From positions 1-40,720 of the IMG/VR virus record IMGVR_UViG_3300032053_000178: 40,720 bases of DNA. One strand, written 5' to 3'. This stretch comes from a virus. Under the pieces are notes generated by a model, which was not told the DNA's origin, searched no databases, and saw only the letters and a program-made list of their open reading frames with translations. The translations under genes were made by a program, and so were the position numbers. How positions within the stretch are numbered: position 1 is the stretch's first letter; every line of letters starts with the position of its first letter. Positions 18,272-25,121 of the stretch are shown in pieces.

Positions 18272-18635
18272 AAAAAAACACAAAAAGAATATACTTTTAG
18301 TGGATGACAATAAGATATGTTTAAAAGCAAATTCATCTGTTATACAAAGTTACAGTAGTGATCTTAATATTGTAACCGCAGATACAGGGAAAAAAGCGGT
18401 TAATATTATTAAAAGTCAGGAATTTGAGTTCATAATTCTTGACCTTGGCATGTCAGACATAAACGGTATTGAGATTCTTAAGATGATGAATCTCAAAAAG
18501 TACGACATTAAAAAAGTGATTGTCCTTACCGCTTATGACAGTGACTATTTCAAGATAGCATGCAAGCATTTAAATGCACATTCATTCATAGAGAAACCGC
18601 TTAACTTGGAAAAATTGCTAAGCGTTTTTTCATGA
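18231..18635 (+). CDS. CheY-like response regulator receiver protein, 134 aa
   Basis: A single receiver domain preceded by a basic tail (KPKKKHKKN-like, residues 12-20). All catalytic positions are present: acidic pair D25/D26 in LLVDDN, phospho-acceptor D71 in IILDLGM, T100 in VLTAYD and K122-P123 in IEKPL. There is no output domain. An AAGGAGATAATAC site precedes ATG 18231. It could accept phosphate from a host histidine kinase or act as a sink; neither is proven. Phages rarely carry receiver domains. It is the last gene of the late + strand region and overlaps a membrane coiled-coil gene. Confidence 0.9.
   Translation: MEPVKQLLNFFRPKKKHKKNILLVDDNKICLKANSSVIQSYSSDLNIVTADTGKKAVNIIKSQEFEFIILDLGMSDINGIEILKMMNLKKYDIKKVIVLTAYDSDYFKIACKHLNAHSFIEKPLNLEKLLSVFS
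18598..18630 (+). terminator. Possible intrinsic terminator at end of late region
   Basis: CGCTTA at 18598-18603 pairs with TAAGCG at 18619-18624, with a 15-base loop, followed by six T. It lies inside the last codons of the response regulator gene and faces a convergent gene only 1 base further. The short stem and long loop make it weak, but no better terminator exists between the convergent genes. Confidence 0.4.
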
Positions 18636-19103
18636 TTAAAAGAATGGGCAAACTGTTGGCGTTGTTGCGTCGCACATTGTTAATCGATCGTTTACTTTTT
18701 TCCAAAGATTAGGCTTAGATGTATCGGCGAAAAATGTAGCGCCAGGATTTTTCGCCATAACAATATACATTGTTTCATTTGTATCTTTTTTTGTGTAATG
18801 AAATGTACAAACTGGTTGTTGATCTCCTGGCGTCCATTGTGTTGCTGTTACAAATTTATAGGTAGATTGGACGTAAGGTTGTTCAACAGTCATTCCATCT
18901 TTAGATAAACCAAATGGTATTGTGTTTGGCTCGCAATCACGTTTACCGTCTCCAGTTTTTGGTGTGCAGACAATATAATCTGGGCAGTAAATTGTTTGAT
19001 TGGTTTTAGGTATTTCATCGGGAGATGAAATGGCATTTGCTAAATTTGCTGATCCAGATAGACCTAAAAAATAAACGATTGCTCTTAGTGATTTTTTAAA
19101 CAT
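18636..19103 (-). CDS. Secreted Cys-rich protein, putative moron, 155 aa
   Basis: The start at 19103 has GAGGAAATATTT upstream; earlier in-frame codons lack a site. The first 24 residues form a signal peptide (positive KK, hydrophobic core, ANA cleavage site). The mature part has six cysteines, consistent with three disulphides in the periplasm or outside the cell. No lysis or structural family fits. It lies downstream of the holin candidate in the same direction, with a TATGAT -10-like hexamer at 19138-19143 but a poor -35. A host-modifying or superinfection-related role is possible; nothing in the sequence proves it. Confidence 0.7.
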   Translation of the reverse strand: MFKKSLRAIVYFLGLSGSANLANAISSPDEIPKTNQTIYCPDYIVCTPKTGDGKRDCEPNTIPFGLSKDGMTVEQPYVQSTYKFVTATQWTPGDQQPVCTFHYTKKDTNETMYIVMAKNPGATFFADTSKPNLWKKVNDRLTMCDATTPTVCPFF

Positions 19104-19176
19104 AAATATTTCCTCTTGGTTGGTAAGTTGATGAGCCATCATACCTACCAAAACTTAAGGAAATATTAAGAGATTA

Positions 19177-19392
19177 TTATTTTTTTAAATAATTGTTAAT
19201 TTTTTTATCGCCAAACAAATTAGTCATAAATGCGCCAGCAATTCCACCCACTGTAATCATGTTTGATAAGTGTGGAAAAATTCCTGATATGTCATATTCT
19301 TGAGCAGCAGCAGCAGCAACAAGCAATGAATGTCCTAATATGACCATATGCTTAGGCGTTTTTTCAAATAATTGCGATAGTCCAAATGGCAT
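19177..19392 (-). CDS. Small membrane protein, holin candidate, 71 aa
   Basis: Start 19392 has AAAGGATAAAACT, better spaced than an upstream in-frame codon. Two hydrophobic segments are visible at about residues 15-33 (MVILGHSLLVAAAAA) and 46-61 (MITVGGIAGAFMTNLF), with a basic C-terminus. Size, topology and position next to the endolysin gene suggest a holin; no family signature was identified. Its start lies five bases from the endolysin stop. Confidence 0.68.
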   Translation of the reverse strand: MPFGLSQLFEKTPKHMVILGHSLLVAAAAAQEYDISGIFPHLSNMITVGGIAGAFMTNLFGDKKINNYLKK

Positions 19393-19396
19393 AGTT

Positions 19397-19888
19397 TTAT
19401 CCTTTAAGTGCACGTTTTATCCAGCCCAAGAGAAATTCTAGGCTACTGGGTTTTGCGTTGACTATGTTAACATAATACTGTATTTGCTCCAATTTTAGGG
19501 AGTCAAGCTTAAATATTGGGTCTGGCATACTATTTACAGAATTAAGAGTTTCTTTCCCCACTATTCCATCAGACATTACAAACTGACCTATTCTGTTCAA
19601 TGCTTTCTGTAAGCATTTAATAGAAGTAACCTGCCCAGAATGTACGCCGAACCAAAAAACCTTCTCTGCTATTGCCTGGTCATTAACCTGATCCAATTTC
19701 ATGACATTCCAGAAATCACGTTTGTAGATATCATTAGCTTCATCTAGCGTGAGGTTCTTAATGTCTAGATGTGGATAGCTACGCTTACTGATGCCGTACT
19801 TGGTTTCACCGCCTGGATCGTTCTTATTAAAGACGTAGCCGCCTTCAATTGGGATAATTTGGTCTTTTATTGGTGCGAAATTGGCCAT
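19397..19888 (-). CDS. Endolysin, GH108 N-acetylmuramidase-type, 163 aa
   Basis: Degrades peptidoglycan at lysis. The N-terminal signature IEGGYVFNKNDPGGETKYGIS, at residues 14 onward, contains the catalytic glutamate (E15) and the DPGG-TKYGI motif of glycoside hydrolase family 108. A C-terminal half (about residues 85-160; KALNRIG, SDGIVGKETL) resembles peptidoglycan-binding domain 3, often fused to GH108. No signal peptide is present, so a holin is needed. Family members are typical of phages of Gram-negative bacteria. Confidence 0.9.
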   Translation of the reverse strand: MANFAPIKDQIIPIEGGYVFNKNDPGGETKYGISKRSYPHLDIKNLTLDEANDIYKRDFWNVMKLDQVNDQAIAEKVFWFGVHSGQVTSIKCLQKALNRIGQFVMSDGIVGKETLNSVNSMPDPIFKLDSLKLEQIQYYVNIVNAKPSSLEFLLGWIKRALKG

Positions 19889-19893
19889 TTAAT

Positions 19894-20217
19894 TTATTCC
19901 TCTGTTCGTTTAATTTCTTTGCCACATTCTGGGCAGTATTTGTAATGCTTGGTTAAAAATTCAAAAAAACTATTGCATGATGTTTTGTAATTTTTGTCAT
20001 TTTTATTTGTCCATTCACAAAATTCATTTTCCTCTTCAAATTCTGGGATTGGGAGCCAGTGGGTTGGATTAAAAAATGCACCCACCGTATCAGACCAAAT
20101 ATTTTCTTCATTGTGGAAAGCTGCTAATTTTGAAATATTTTCATTATTTCCATCATTTACTATAATCCATGTACCATCCTTTGGCGCACTTTCTATTGGT
20201 AACCATTTAAGTTTCAT
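19894..20217 (-). CDS. DUF551-like protein, paralogue A, 107 aa
   Basis: Begins MKLKWLPIESAPKDGTWIIV and contains PTHWLPIPEFEEE in the middle, the pattern of DUF551 phage proteins. The C-terminus adds CPECGKEIKR, a small zinc-ribbon half. The SD GAGGAGACTTTC lies before ATG 20217 and overlaps the upstream gene. Its ends match the gene at 21219-21476 almost base for base, indicating duplication. Function unknown in the family. Confidence 0.8.
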   Translation of the reverse strand: MKLKWLPIESAPKDGTWIIVNDGNNENISKLAAFHNEENIWSDTVGAFFNPTHWLPIPEFEEENEFCEWTNKNDKNYKTSCNSFFEFLTKHYKYCPECGKEIKRTEE

Positions 20218-20540
20218 GAAAGTCTCCTCAATTGGATTATCCCACTATCTGACAATACTTTGTGAGCAACTTTGATGGAGTCGACAGTTATTGGCAAATC
20301 TTTATCTAATAATAAAGATCTGATATTTGACCAATCAAAATCATCAATTATTAGATAAAGAATAGAACGACCTTTATCAGTAATTTTTAACCTAACGGAA
20401 AATTCATTAGCCCATTTTATCCACTTATTTTTCAATAATAGCATAACGTGTTCGAAAAGTTTTTCTGAGTCGAAAAACACAGGATCATCCTCATTTATAC
20501 CAAGAAGAATAGTTCTTAAAAGGCACAAATCTGTTTTCAT
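20214..20540 (-). CDS. DUF2513-like hypothetical protein, 108 aa
   Basis: The sequence MKTDLCLLRTILLGI, then RLKITDKGRSILYLI and a final DSIKVAHKVL segment resemble the DUF2513 group of phage proteins, predicted as a winged-helix-like fold. Start 20540 has GGAAATAGATT upstream. It is probably cytoplasmic. Similarity is by eye and moderate. Confidence 0.65.
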   Translation of the reverse strand: MKTDLCLLRTILLGINEDDPVFFDSEKLFEHVMLLLKNKWIKWANEFSVRLKITDKGRSILYLIIDDFDWSNIRSLLLDKDLPITVDSIKVAHKVLSDSGIIQLRRLS

Positions 20541-20590
20541 AATCTATTTCCACTTAACCTTTAAATTTTCTTTAGTGTTAATTTTCCCAC

Positions 20591-20728
20591 CTACCTAAAC
20601 GCACCAGGAGGAAGAGAATACTGACACTCCCACTCTTTTTCTGAATAAACCTCAGGCTCATCGTAAGACGATGTAATGCATAGCCCTGTGTCCGTTATTT
20701 CATGTAGTAAACGATCAATTTGTATCAT
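20591..20728 (-). CDS. Small hypothetical protein, 45 aa
   Basis: The start at 20728 has AAGGGATTAGAC upstream and lies three bases past the stop of the Gp157-like gene. The product is acidic with one Cys pair (LCITSSYDEPEVYSEKEWEC split across the middle). No family is recognised. Coding is supported by SD and near-zero spacing to its neighbour. Confidence 0.6.
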   Translation of the reverse strand: MIQIDRLLHEITDTGLCITSSYDEPEVYSEKEWECQYSLPPGAFR

Positions 20729-20730
20729 GT

Positions 20731-21219
20731 CTAATCCCTTTTCAAATGATAATTTTCAACAAGAGAGCATCCCCATATCTCCTCTCCATTCTTCAATGCT
20801 TTTCCTATAGAAACTTTATCTGGCGACTGTATTATTTTAACTGTCTTATATTTATCTGGAAGAACAGATACATCCATGACGTCTACAGATACTGATTTCC
20901 TGAGATTCAATTTATGTAGTCCTATGTTTATAGGGCCAAACACTTTAATAGCTTCAACAACATTCGATTTCAATCTATCTATTATCTTTTCATTGAGTTC
21001 TTTTTTACGTCGCAACTCTTTGATTTCTTCATCTATGCGCGCATTAAATGATTCTTTGCATGAGATGACTTCATTATAGTTTGATACTTTCTCCTGAATA
21101 TCATCTTGATTTATTTCTAATAGCTGAGATTGTTCTTCGCTGATCTCTCCCTGATTCTCTTCTATTTCAGAGATTAGCTTGAGGTAGTTATCTTTGATTT
21201 TGAATAGTGTTAGGTTCAT
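20731..21219 (-). CDS. Gp157-like coiled-coil protein, 162 aa
   Basis: Matches the siphovirus Gp157 pattern: a long charged N-terminal coiled coil (residues about 1-85), then ERLK-like DRLKSNVVEAIKVFGP, the 'LRKSVSVDVMDVSVLPDKY' strand and the C-terminal PDKVSIGKALKNGEEIWG. Gp157 proteins often sit beside phage recombinases and ssDNA-binding proteins, as here. A streptococcal member was linked to phage resistance; the molecular role is not known. The start forms TAATG with the previous stop. Confidence 0.8.
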   Translation of the reverse strand: MNLTLFKIKDNYLKLISEIEENQGEISEEQSQLLEINQDDIQEKVSNYNEVISCKESFNARIDEEIKELRRKKELNEKIIDRLKSNVVEAIKVFGPINIGLHKLNLRKSVSVDVMDVSVLPDKYKTVKIIQSPDKVSIGKALKNGEEIWGCSLVENYHLKRD

Positions 21220-21476
21220 TATTCTTCCTCTTCAAATTCTGGGATGGGTAGCCAGTGGGTTGGCTGATTTAATGCTTCTCTTAAATATTCTACGGCACCA
21301 AAAGACCTCCCAGGAATGGAAAAGTTTCCAAACCATCCTGAATCATGTCCCATACAGTCTTCTCCATCTTCTTCAGACTCCAGATATGTAACTAAGTCTA
21401 ATCCTTCATCTGTCATTACTAAAATTGGACTGGATTGTTTCGGCGCAGTTTCAATCGGTAGCCATTTAAGTTTCAT
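21219..21476 (-). CDS. DUF551-like protein, paralogue B, 85 aa
   Basis: Begins MKLKWLPIETAPKQSSPILV and ends PTHWLPIPEFEEEE, the same ends as the protein at 19894-20217, with a different acidic middle. An AAGGAGACAACAA site precedes ATG 21476. It is the first gene after the tRNA. The family is found widely in phages, without assigned function. Confidence 0.8.
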   Translation of the reverse strand: MKLKWLPIETAPKQSSPILVMTDEGLDLVTYLESEEDGEDCMGHDSGWFGNFSIPGRSFGAVEYLREALNQPTHWLPIPEFEEEE

Positions 21477-21524
21477 TTGTTGTCTCCTTAAGTTTTAAAT
21501 TCATTCAACTGTTTTAGTTTTTTG

Positions 21525-21609
21525 TGGTGGAGAGAGAAGGATTTGAACCTTCGAATCCAGAGGAAACAGATTTACAGTCTGCCTGCTTTAACCACTTGCA
21601 TATCTCTCC
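21525..21609 (-). tRNA. tRNA-Tyr (anticodon GUA) with encoded CCA
   Basis: On the - strand: acceptor stem GGAGAGA/TCTCTCC, U8-A9, D stem TGC/GCA with a GG-containing loop, anticodon stem and loop CTGTAAA with GUA, long variable arm with a TCC/GGA stem (class II, as expected for bacterial tRNA-Tyr), T stem GAAGG/CCTTC with loop TTCAAAT, discriminator A and CCA. The length is 85 nt, the usual size. All key elements are intact, so a functional tRNA is likely. It may compensate for Tyr codon use or resist host tRNA cleavage. Confidence 0.95.
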
Positions 21610-21627
21610 GTATTTGTAAGACCTTCA

Positions 21628-21660
21628 AACGCCATGGGTGATCATGGAGACCATGGCGTT
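21628..21660 (-). other. Perfect 10-bp hairpin just upstream of tRNA-Tyr
   Basis: AACGCCATGG at 21628-21637 pairs with CCATGGCGTT at 21651-21660 around a 13-base loop. On the - strand transcript it precedes the tRNA 5' end by 18 bases and follows the putative ssDNA-binding gene. No U-tract follows, so it is probably a processing or stability element rather than a terminator. Confidence 0.5.
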
Positions 21661-21685
21661 ATCCGGTTCCTCTGCCTGCCCTGGC

Positions 21686-22177
21686 TTAAAATGGTATTTC
21701 TTCTTTAATAAATGGATCAGCTGAAATTTCTGGAGTAGATTCATTTTCAAAAGAAGATTGTTTTTTAGATGCACCAACAAAATCAGTTACAACCAATTTC
21801 TTCTTTAATTCGCCATTTTTGTTTGTATAGGTTTCTACTTTGCAAACACTTTGAACCCTTCTTGAAACATATGTTGATTCATCCGGGTTGCTTATCTGAT
21901 TCTCATTACCCGCGGATTCCCAAAAATGTCTTCTGACATGAGAAGATAATGGAGTGTCAAAAAATGTAGCTTCAGCAAATGCAACGCCTGGATTTAATTC
22001 AAGCTTAATATTTATCTTTAGAAAGTCCTTTGTGAGAGTCCCATCTTCTTTTGTTTTACCGCCTTTTATGATCTCTGATTTAATAACAGTACCCCAATAA
22101 GTACCATTCTTTAATTCAGGCTGTTTCATTGCTGCGTTAGCTTCTTCTTTACTATTGTAAGACCATGTAATCGGCAT
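21686..22177 (-). CDS. Putative ssDNA-binding protein, DUF669-like, 163 aa
   Basis: The N-terminus (TWSYNSKEEANAAMKQPELKNGTY) and the following strand-rich region (KINIKLELNPGVAFAEATFFDTP, VCKVETYTNKNGELKKKLVV, as separate pieces) fit the OB-type ssDNA-binding group that accompanies Sak4-family annealing proteins. The C-terminus is acidic and ends DPFIKEEIPF, resembling the conserved acidic tip of SSB proteins. An AAGGAGAATAGAT site precedes the start. Location next to a Sak4 gene strongly suggests joint action in recombination. Confidence 0.72.
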   Translation of the reverse strand: MPITWSYNSKEEANAAMKQPELKNGTYWGTVIKSEIIKGGKTKEDGTLTKDFLKINIKLELNPGVAFAEATFFDTPLSSHVRRHFWESAGNENQISNPDESTYVSRRVQSVCKVETYTNKNGELKKKLVVTDFVGASKKQSSFENESTPEISADPFIKEEIPF

Positions 22178-22179
22178 AT

Positions 22180-22428
22180 CTATTCTCCTTTGGTTGTTAA
22201 ATTGTTTTGTGACACTAATTTCGGTTCTTCTAACTCGATCAAAATATCAAGAAAATGTCGGGCTTTTTTTATATCTTCAAGCCCACCTTTTTCTTTCCAC
22301 CTCGTAACATACTTGATAACACACCCTTCTATAAAAGGTATGCTGTTCAAGTGAATATATTCGACGGGCTGTATTATCATATGCTTGTAGTGTGTGCCGC
22401 CAATTTGTGTTTTTTTATGGCTGTCCAC
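22180..22428 (-). CDS. DUF3310 protein, about 82 aa
   Basis: The pattern IGGTHYKHMIIQPVEYIHLN, then GCVIKYVTRWKEKGGLEDIKKARHFL, is the classic DUF3310 signature in two adjacent blocks. The start is ambiguous: an ATG at 22434 touches AAGGAG directly, whereas GTG at 22428 has proper six-base spacing and is preferred. It overlaps the Sak4 gene. These proteins are common in phage replication modules; function unknown. Confidence 0.85.
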   Translation of the reverse strand: MDSHKKTQIGGTHYKHMIIQPVEYIHLNSIPFIEGCVIKYVTRWKEKGGLEDIKKARHFLDILIELEEPKLVSQNNLTTKGE

Positions 22429-23308
22429 TATCATCTCCTTTAAATTCGGGTTCTATAAAAGCTTTCAATTTATCTTTAATGGATACAATCTGATCGTAGT
22501 AAATAGTGTCTATTAGCTGCGTAGCTGCATTCTGATAAGAGCTTTTCAATTCTTCCAAGCTTTTTGATTGGCGCATAACTTCTGAAAGCTCATTAAATTT
22601 ATTCAATTCATACTGCTCTTGGCTAACGCCGTCATTAAGCCATTTCAACAAGTCGACACCAGTATCTTCAGTAATTACAAAATGTTTACCATCAAATAAT
22701 CTTGTTCTATCTTTTGATGCTGAACACAGATGGTTATCCATGCACACATCCAAAACAACAGTGAACTCATATTCCATACCATCGCGCTGAATCGGTGCTA
22801 AACCGATCTTAACAGGAGATAGCTTTCCATTTGTTCCGGTCTGCATCTCATACGCAGTTTTGGTTCTCATTGTGCATATGACGTGCATCTTGCTTTGCAA
22901 TATTGCTGTGACCAAAGCATTGTGCAATGGTGTGACATTACGCCATGCAAAATACCCATTTTTAGAGTTAGAGGATTGTTCAATCTTAGATTGTGTATCT
23001 AATATTCCGCCCTCAGCATTCCATGCATGACTTAATGAATCTATGATGATCGTGTCATATCCTGCTTTCTCTGCCTTTTTAATTATGTCTATATACTTTG
23101 CAGGCTCGAAACTTCCAGAAATGGTGGCAATGTCGTAATCCATTAAATCTGCGTATAGATCACCGCTTCCGTTTTCTGTGTCTAACAAAACAACTTTACC
23201 GCCCAAACCTTTCGCCAGAAGAAGAGCGCTATATGTTTTCCCTGCGCCGCTTGGTGCGCATAATGCTAAGCGTAACTTAGCTTTTTTTCTTTCTGCTTTT
23301 CTAAACAT
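22415..23308 (-). CDS. Sak4-type RecA-fold ATPase (single-strand annealing/recombination), 297 aa
   Basis: Walker A APSGAGKT at residues 18-25, a LLDTE strand at 41-45 and Walker B TIIIDS at 86-91 place it in the RecA-core AAA_24/Sak4 group. The C-terminal about 80 residues (NKFNELSEVMRQSKSLEELKSS in part) form helices. Sak4 proteins are cut-down RecA relatives that pair single strands with help from the phage SSB, which is encoded two genes downstream. Start 23308 has AAAGGAGAAATAAA. Confidence 0.85.
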   Translation of the reverse strand: MFRKAERKKAKLRLALCAPSGAGKTYSALLLAKGLGGKVVLLDTENGSGDLYADLMDYDIATISGSFEPAKYIDIIKKAEKAGYDTIIIDSLSHAWNAEGGILDTQSKIEQSSNSKNGYFAWRNVTPLHNALVTAILQSKMHVICTMRTKTAYEMQTGTNGKLSPVKIGLAPIQRDGMEYEFTVVLDVCMDNHLCSASKDRTRLFDGKHFVITEDTGVDLLKWLNDGVSQEQYELNKFNELSEVMRQSKSLEELKSSYQNAATQLIDTIYYDQIVSIKDKLKAFIEPEFKGDDSGQP

Positions 23309-23320
23309 TTTATTTCTCCT

Positions 23321-23710
23321 TTATTGTGAAATATCTACGATCAAATCTTTTGATGAATCTTTCAAAACAACTTGATGCTTAACATCTCTGATGCTCTTGT
23401 AATCAGCGTCCATCTTTATTTCTTCAAATCTAAACCTTACATACAGTCGCTCACTAAACTTATTTAATAGCTTGCTGAATTTGTATTTGCCGTTCTTGCA
23501 ATCAGATACTATCTTCCATCTTTTTGGATTCTTATCGTCAACGTAAATATTTATTTTTTCTTCAGTTGACCAGCCCAAAAAGTTTAAAATCTTCTCAGGA
23601 AAATATAAGACTGCGTATTGATAATTTGGAACAGGTTGGTTGAAGTAAACGCTAAAATTATTCAGGTTTGTTCTTCTGGAAGACCTGGGAATAGATTCAA
23701 CGAATGACAT
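23321..23710 (-). CDS. Hypothetical protein, 129 aa
   Basis: Beta-rich with a central block (FPEKILNFLGWSTEEKINIYV) followed by KRWKIVSDCKNGKYKF and a strand-rich C-terminus. GAGGATAATTAAA precedes the start. It lies between the HTH protein and the Sak4 gene. The block resembles small phage proteins in recombination modules, but no function is known to me. Confidence 0.6.
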   Translation of the reverse strand: MSFVESIPRSSRRTNLNNFSVYFNQPVPNYQYAVLYFPEKILNFLGWSTEEKINIYVDDKNPKRWKIVSDCKNGKYKFSKLLNKFSERLYVRFRFEEIKMDADYKSIRDVKHQVVLKDSSKDLIVDISQ

Positions 23711-23711
23711 T

Positions 23712-23933
23712 TTAATTATCCTCTCCGTTTAAATTTTGGTTCACGTAATCACGAATATCTTGAGTGCTCCAAACTGTAGTCTTATTTCCAAGCTTAGAAA
23801 CAGGCTTAGGGGCTTTCCCTAGCTCAATCCATCTCATCCACGTTGGGATAGATACGTTAAGAAGTTTTGCTATCTCAGAAGCTCTCATGAACGGCCCTTC
23901 ACTTAGTTTTAATTTGTAGTCTTTGTTTGTCAT
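23712..23933 (-). CDS. Excisionase/AlpA-like HTH protein, 73 aa
   Basis: Contains a MerR-type winged helix: FMRASEIAKLLNVSIPTWMRW followed by a beta wing (KLGNKTTVWSTQDIRDYV), as in phage excisionase and AlpA regulators. In those families it recruits or regulates recombination or transcription. GGAAATGAT precedes ATG 23933. There is no integrase gene, so a transcriptional role is more likely than excision. It is the second gene of the - strand operon. Confidence 0.78.
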   Translation of the reverse strand: MTNKDYKLKLSEGPFMRASEIAKLLNVSIPTWMRWIELGKAPKPVSKLGNKTTVWSTQDIRDYVNQNLNGEDN

Positions 23934-23941
23934 ATCATTTC

Positions 23942-24229
23942 CTAAATTTTGTAAGCATTTCTTTTGGGTGCTTCTCTATATCTATTTCTAGATTCCGGGT
24001 CTTTTTCGATCTTGTGAACGAACTCATAATATCCAACCAAAGCCTTAGATTTAACATAACGGCCAGATAGTTTTGAGAACTCTATAGCTGCGTTATTTAT
24101 TTTTGACGGAGTGAATGTAGTCTCGAAACTTTCTACATCTTTATTCTTAGAATGGAATACGCAAAAGTAATCTGCGTAGTTTATGAATATGTCGAATATC
24201 TCTGGATTAAGTGTTGGATTTATTTTCAT
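23942..24229 (-). CDS. Hypothetical protein, 95 aa
   Basis: The start chosen is ATG 24229, which has AGAGAGATAGCA upstream and lies about 80 bases from the predicted transcription start. In-frame ATGs at 24289 and 24307 are possible but lack an SD; the latter would be nearly leaderless. The protein is mostly helical and basic at the C-terminus (ESRNRYREAPKRNAYKI). It resembles no family I know. It is the first gene of the leftward recombination operon. Confidence 0.6.
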   Translation of the reverse strand: MKINPTLNPEIFDIFINYADYFCVFHSKNKDVESFETTFTPSKINNAAIEFSKLSGRYVKSKALVGYYEFVHKIEKDPESRNRYREAPKRNAYKI

Positions 24230-24315
24230 TGCTATCTCTCTGTTTATATTTAGTGGAGTCTCTGCGAGCCACTCATGTGTGACGATCATGGCGCTTGGCC
24301 GAGACATCCGAGCCA

Positions 24316-24343
24316 AGAATAACACAAATAACAACAATGTCAA
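24316..24343 (-). promoter_or_regulatory. Leftward promoter of the recombination/lysis operon, with operator-like repeat
   Basis: On the - strand: -35 TTGACA (24338-24343), 16-base spacer, -10 TATTCT (24316-24321). The spacer (24322-24340) holds ACACAAATAACAACAATGT, closely matching a sequence in the spacer of the divergent promoter. Repressor binding there would block both strands. Predicted start about 24309. Confidence 0.65.
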
Positions 24344-24367
24344 ACATTTGTTTGTATATTTAACTTA

Positions 24368-24396
24368 TTGACACAAATTAAACAATGTGTGCTAAT
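24368..24396 (+). promoter_or_regulatory. Rightward promoter of the replication operon, with operator-like repeat
   Basis: -35 TTGACA (24368-24373), 17-base spacer, -10 GCTAAT (24391-24396). The spacer carries ACACAAAT-TAA-ACAATGT (24371-24388), the counterpart of the leftward copy, and has ACACA/TGTGT dyad ends (24371-24390). The replication initiator ATG is 36 bases downstream of the -10. Confidence 0.65.
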
Positions 24397-24431
24397 TTGC
24401 ATCGTCTTTAACAACAACAAAGGAAGTTGAT

Positions 24432-25121
24432 ATGAGTGAGATTAGAACTATAAAAAGAGAGTTTTTTCGTCATGAAGAGCTGTTTGAAGCGGAGAAAAAA
24501 TCAGGACTTCCGCTGCGAGTCGCTTTCGCCGGTCTGTTCTGCTGTTGCGATGATGAGGGGAAGTTCTTGTGGAGACCCGTGCAATTAAAGCTAGATGTGC
24601 TTCCCTATGACGATTTAGATATGTCTGCTGTTCTTGATCAATTAGAGCTTCATCAATTTATAGAGAAGCATGACGAAGACGGTTACATATACGGAATCAT
24701 CCCGACATTTAAAAAACATCAGATATGCAAGATTATCGTTAAGCCACAGCCAAAAACTCGAAAGAATAATAAAAGACAATATGATCCTTCTCTTCCTGAG
24801 CACGAGGTTTTGGAATATTTGAGACAGAAGACGGGAAGAAACTTTGACTTTGTAGATGCACAATTGGTTCATATAAAAAATAGGTTAAAGGAGCCAGATA
24901 TGACAATAGAAGATTGCAAGAAGGTTATTGATTCAAAATTTAAAGAGTGGGGCAATGACTCTGTGATGTTTAATTATTTGAGGTCGTCAACTTTATTTTG
25001 TCCTAAGAACTTCTATAACTATTTAGCAGTTTCTAAAAGTCCTGAGATCAAACAGAAGTCACGAGATGAAAAAATCTTGGACATGTTGAATGCAAAAATA
25101 GGAGAGAGCAATGAAAGTTAG
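24432..25121 (+). CDS. Replication initiator / replisome organizer with Phg_2220_C domain, 229 aa
   Basis: The C-terminal region at about residues 122-198 (EVLEYLRQKTGRNF, RLKEPDMTIEDCKKVIDSKF, TLFCPKNFYNYL) matches the conserved phage C-terminal domain found in DnaD-like replication proteins. The N-terminal about 95 residues look like a winged-helix origin-binding part. Such proteins bind the phage origin and recruit the helicase loader. GGAAGTTGAT precedes the start. First gene of the + strand replication operon; overlaps the next gene by 11 bases. Confidence 0.85.
   Translation: MSEIRTIKREFFRHEELFEAEKKSGLPLRVAFAGLFCCCDDEGKFLWRPVQLKLDVLPYDDLDMSAVLDQLELHQFIEKHDEDGYIYGIIPTFKKHQICKIIVKPQPKTRKNNKRQYDPSLPEHEVLEYLRQKTGRNFDFVDAQLVHIKNRLKEPDMTIEDCKKVIDSKFKEWGNDSVMFNYLRSSTLFCPKNFYNYLAVSKSPEIKQKSRDEKILDMLNAKIGESNES

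Noticed and set aside
21525-21609. tRNA fragment acting only as an attachment site
   Set aside because: The tRNA is complete with all arms and CCA, and there is no integrase gene nearby.
23942-24307. Longer start of the 95-aa gene at 24307
   Set aside because: It lies within about two bases of the predicted transcription start and has no SD, while 24229 has a reasonable site.
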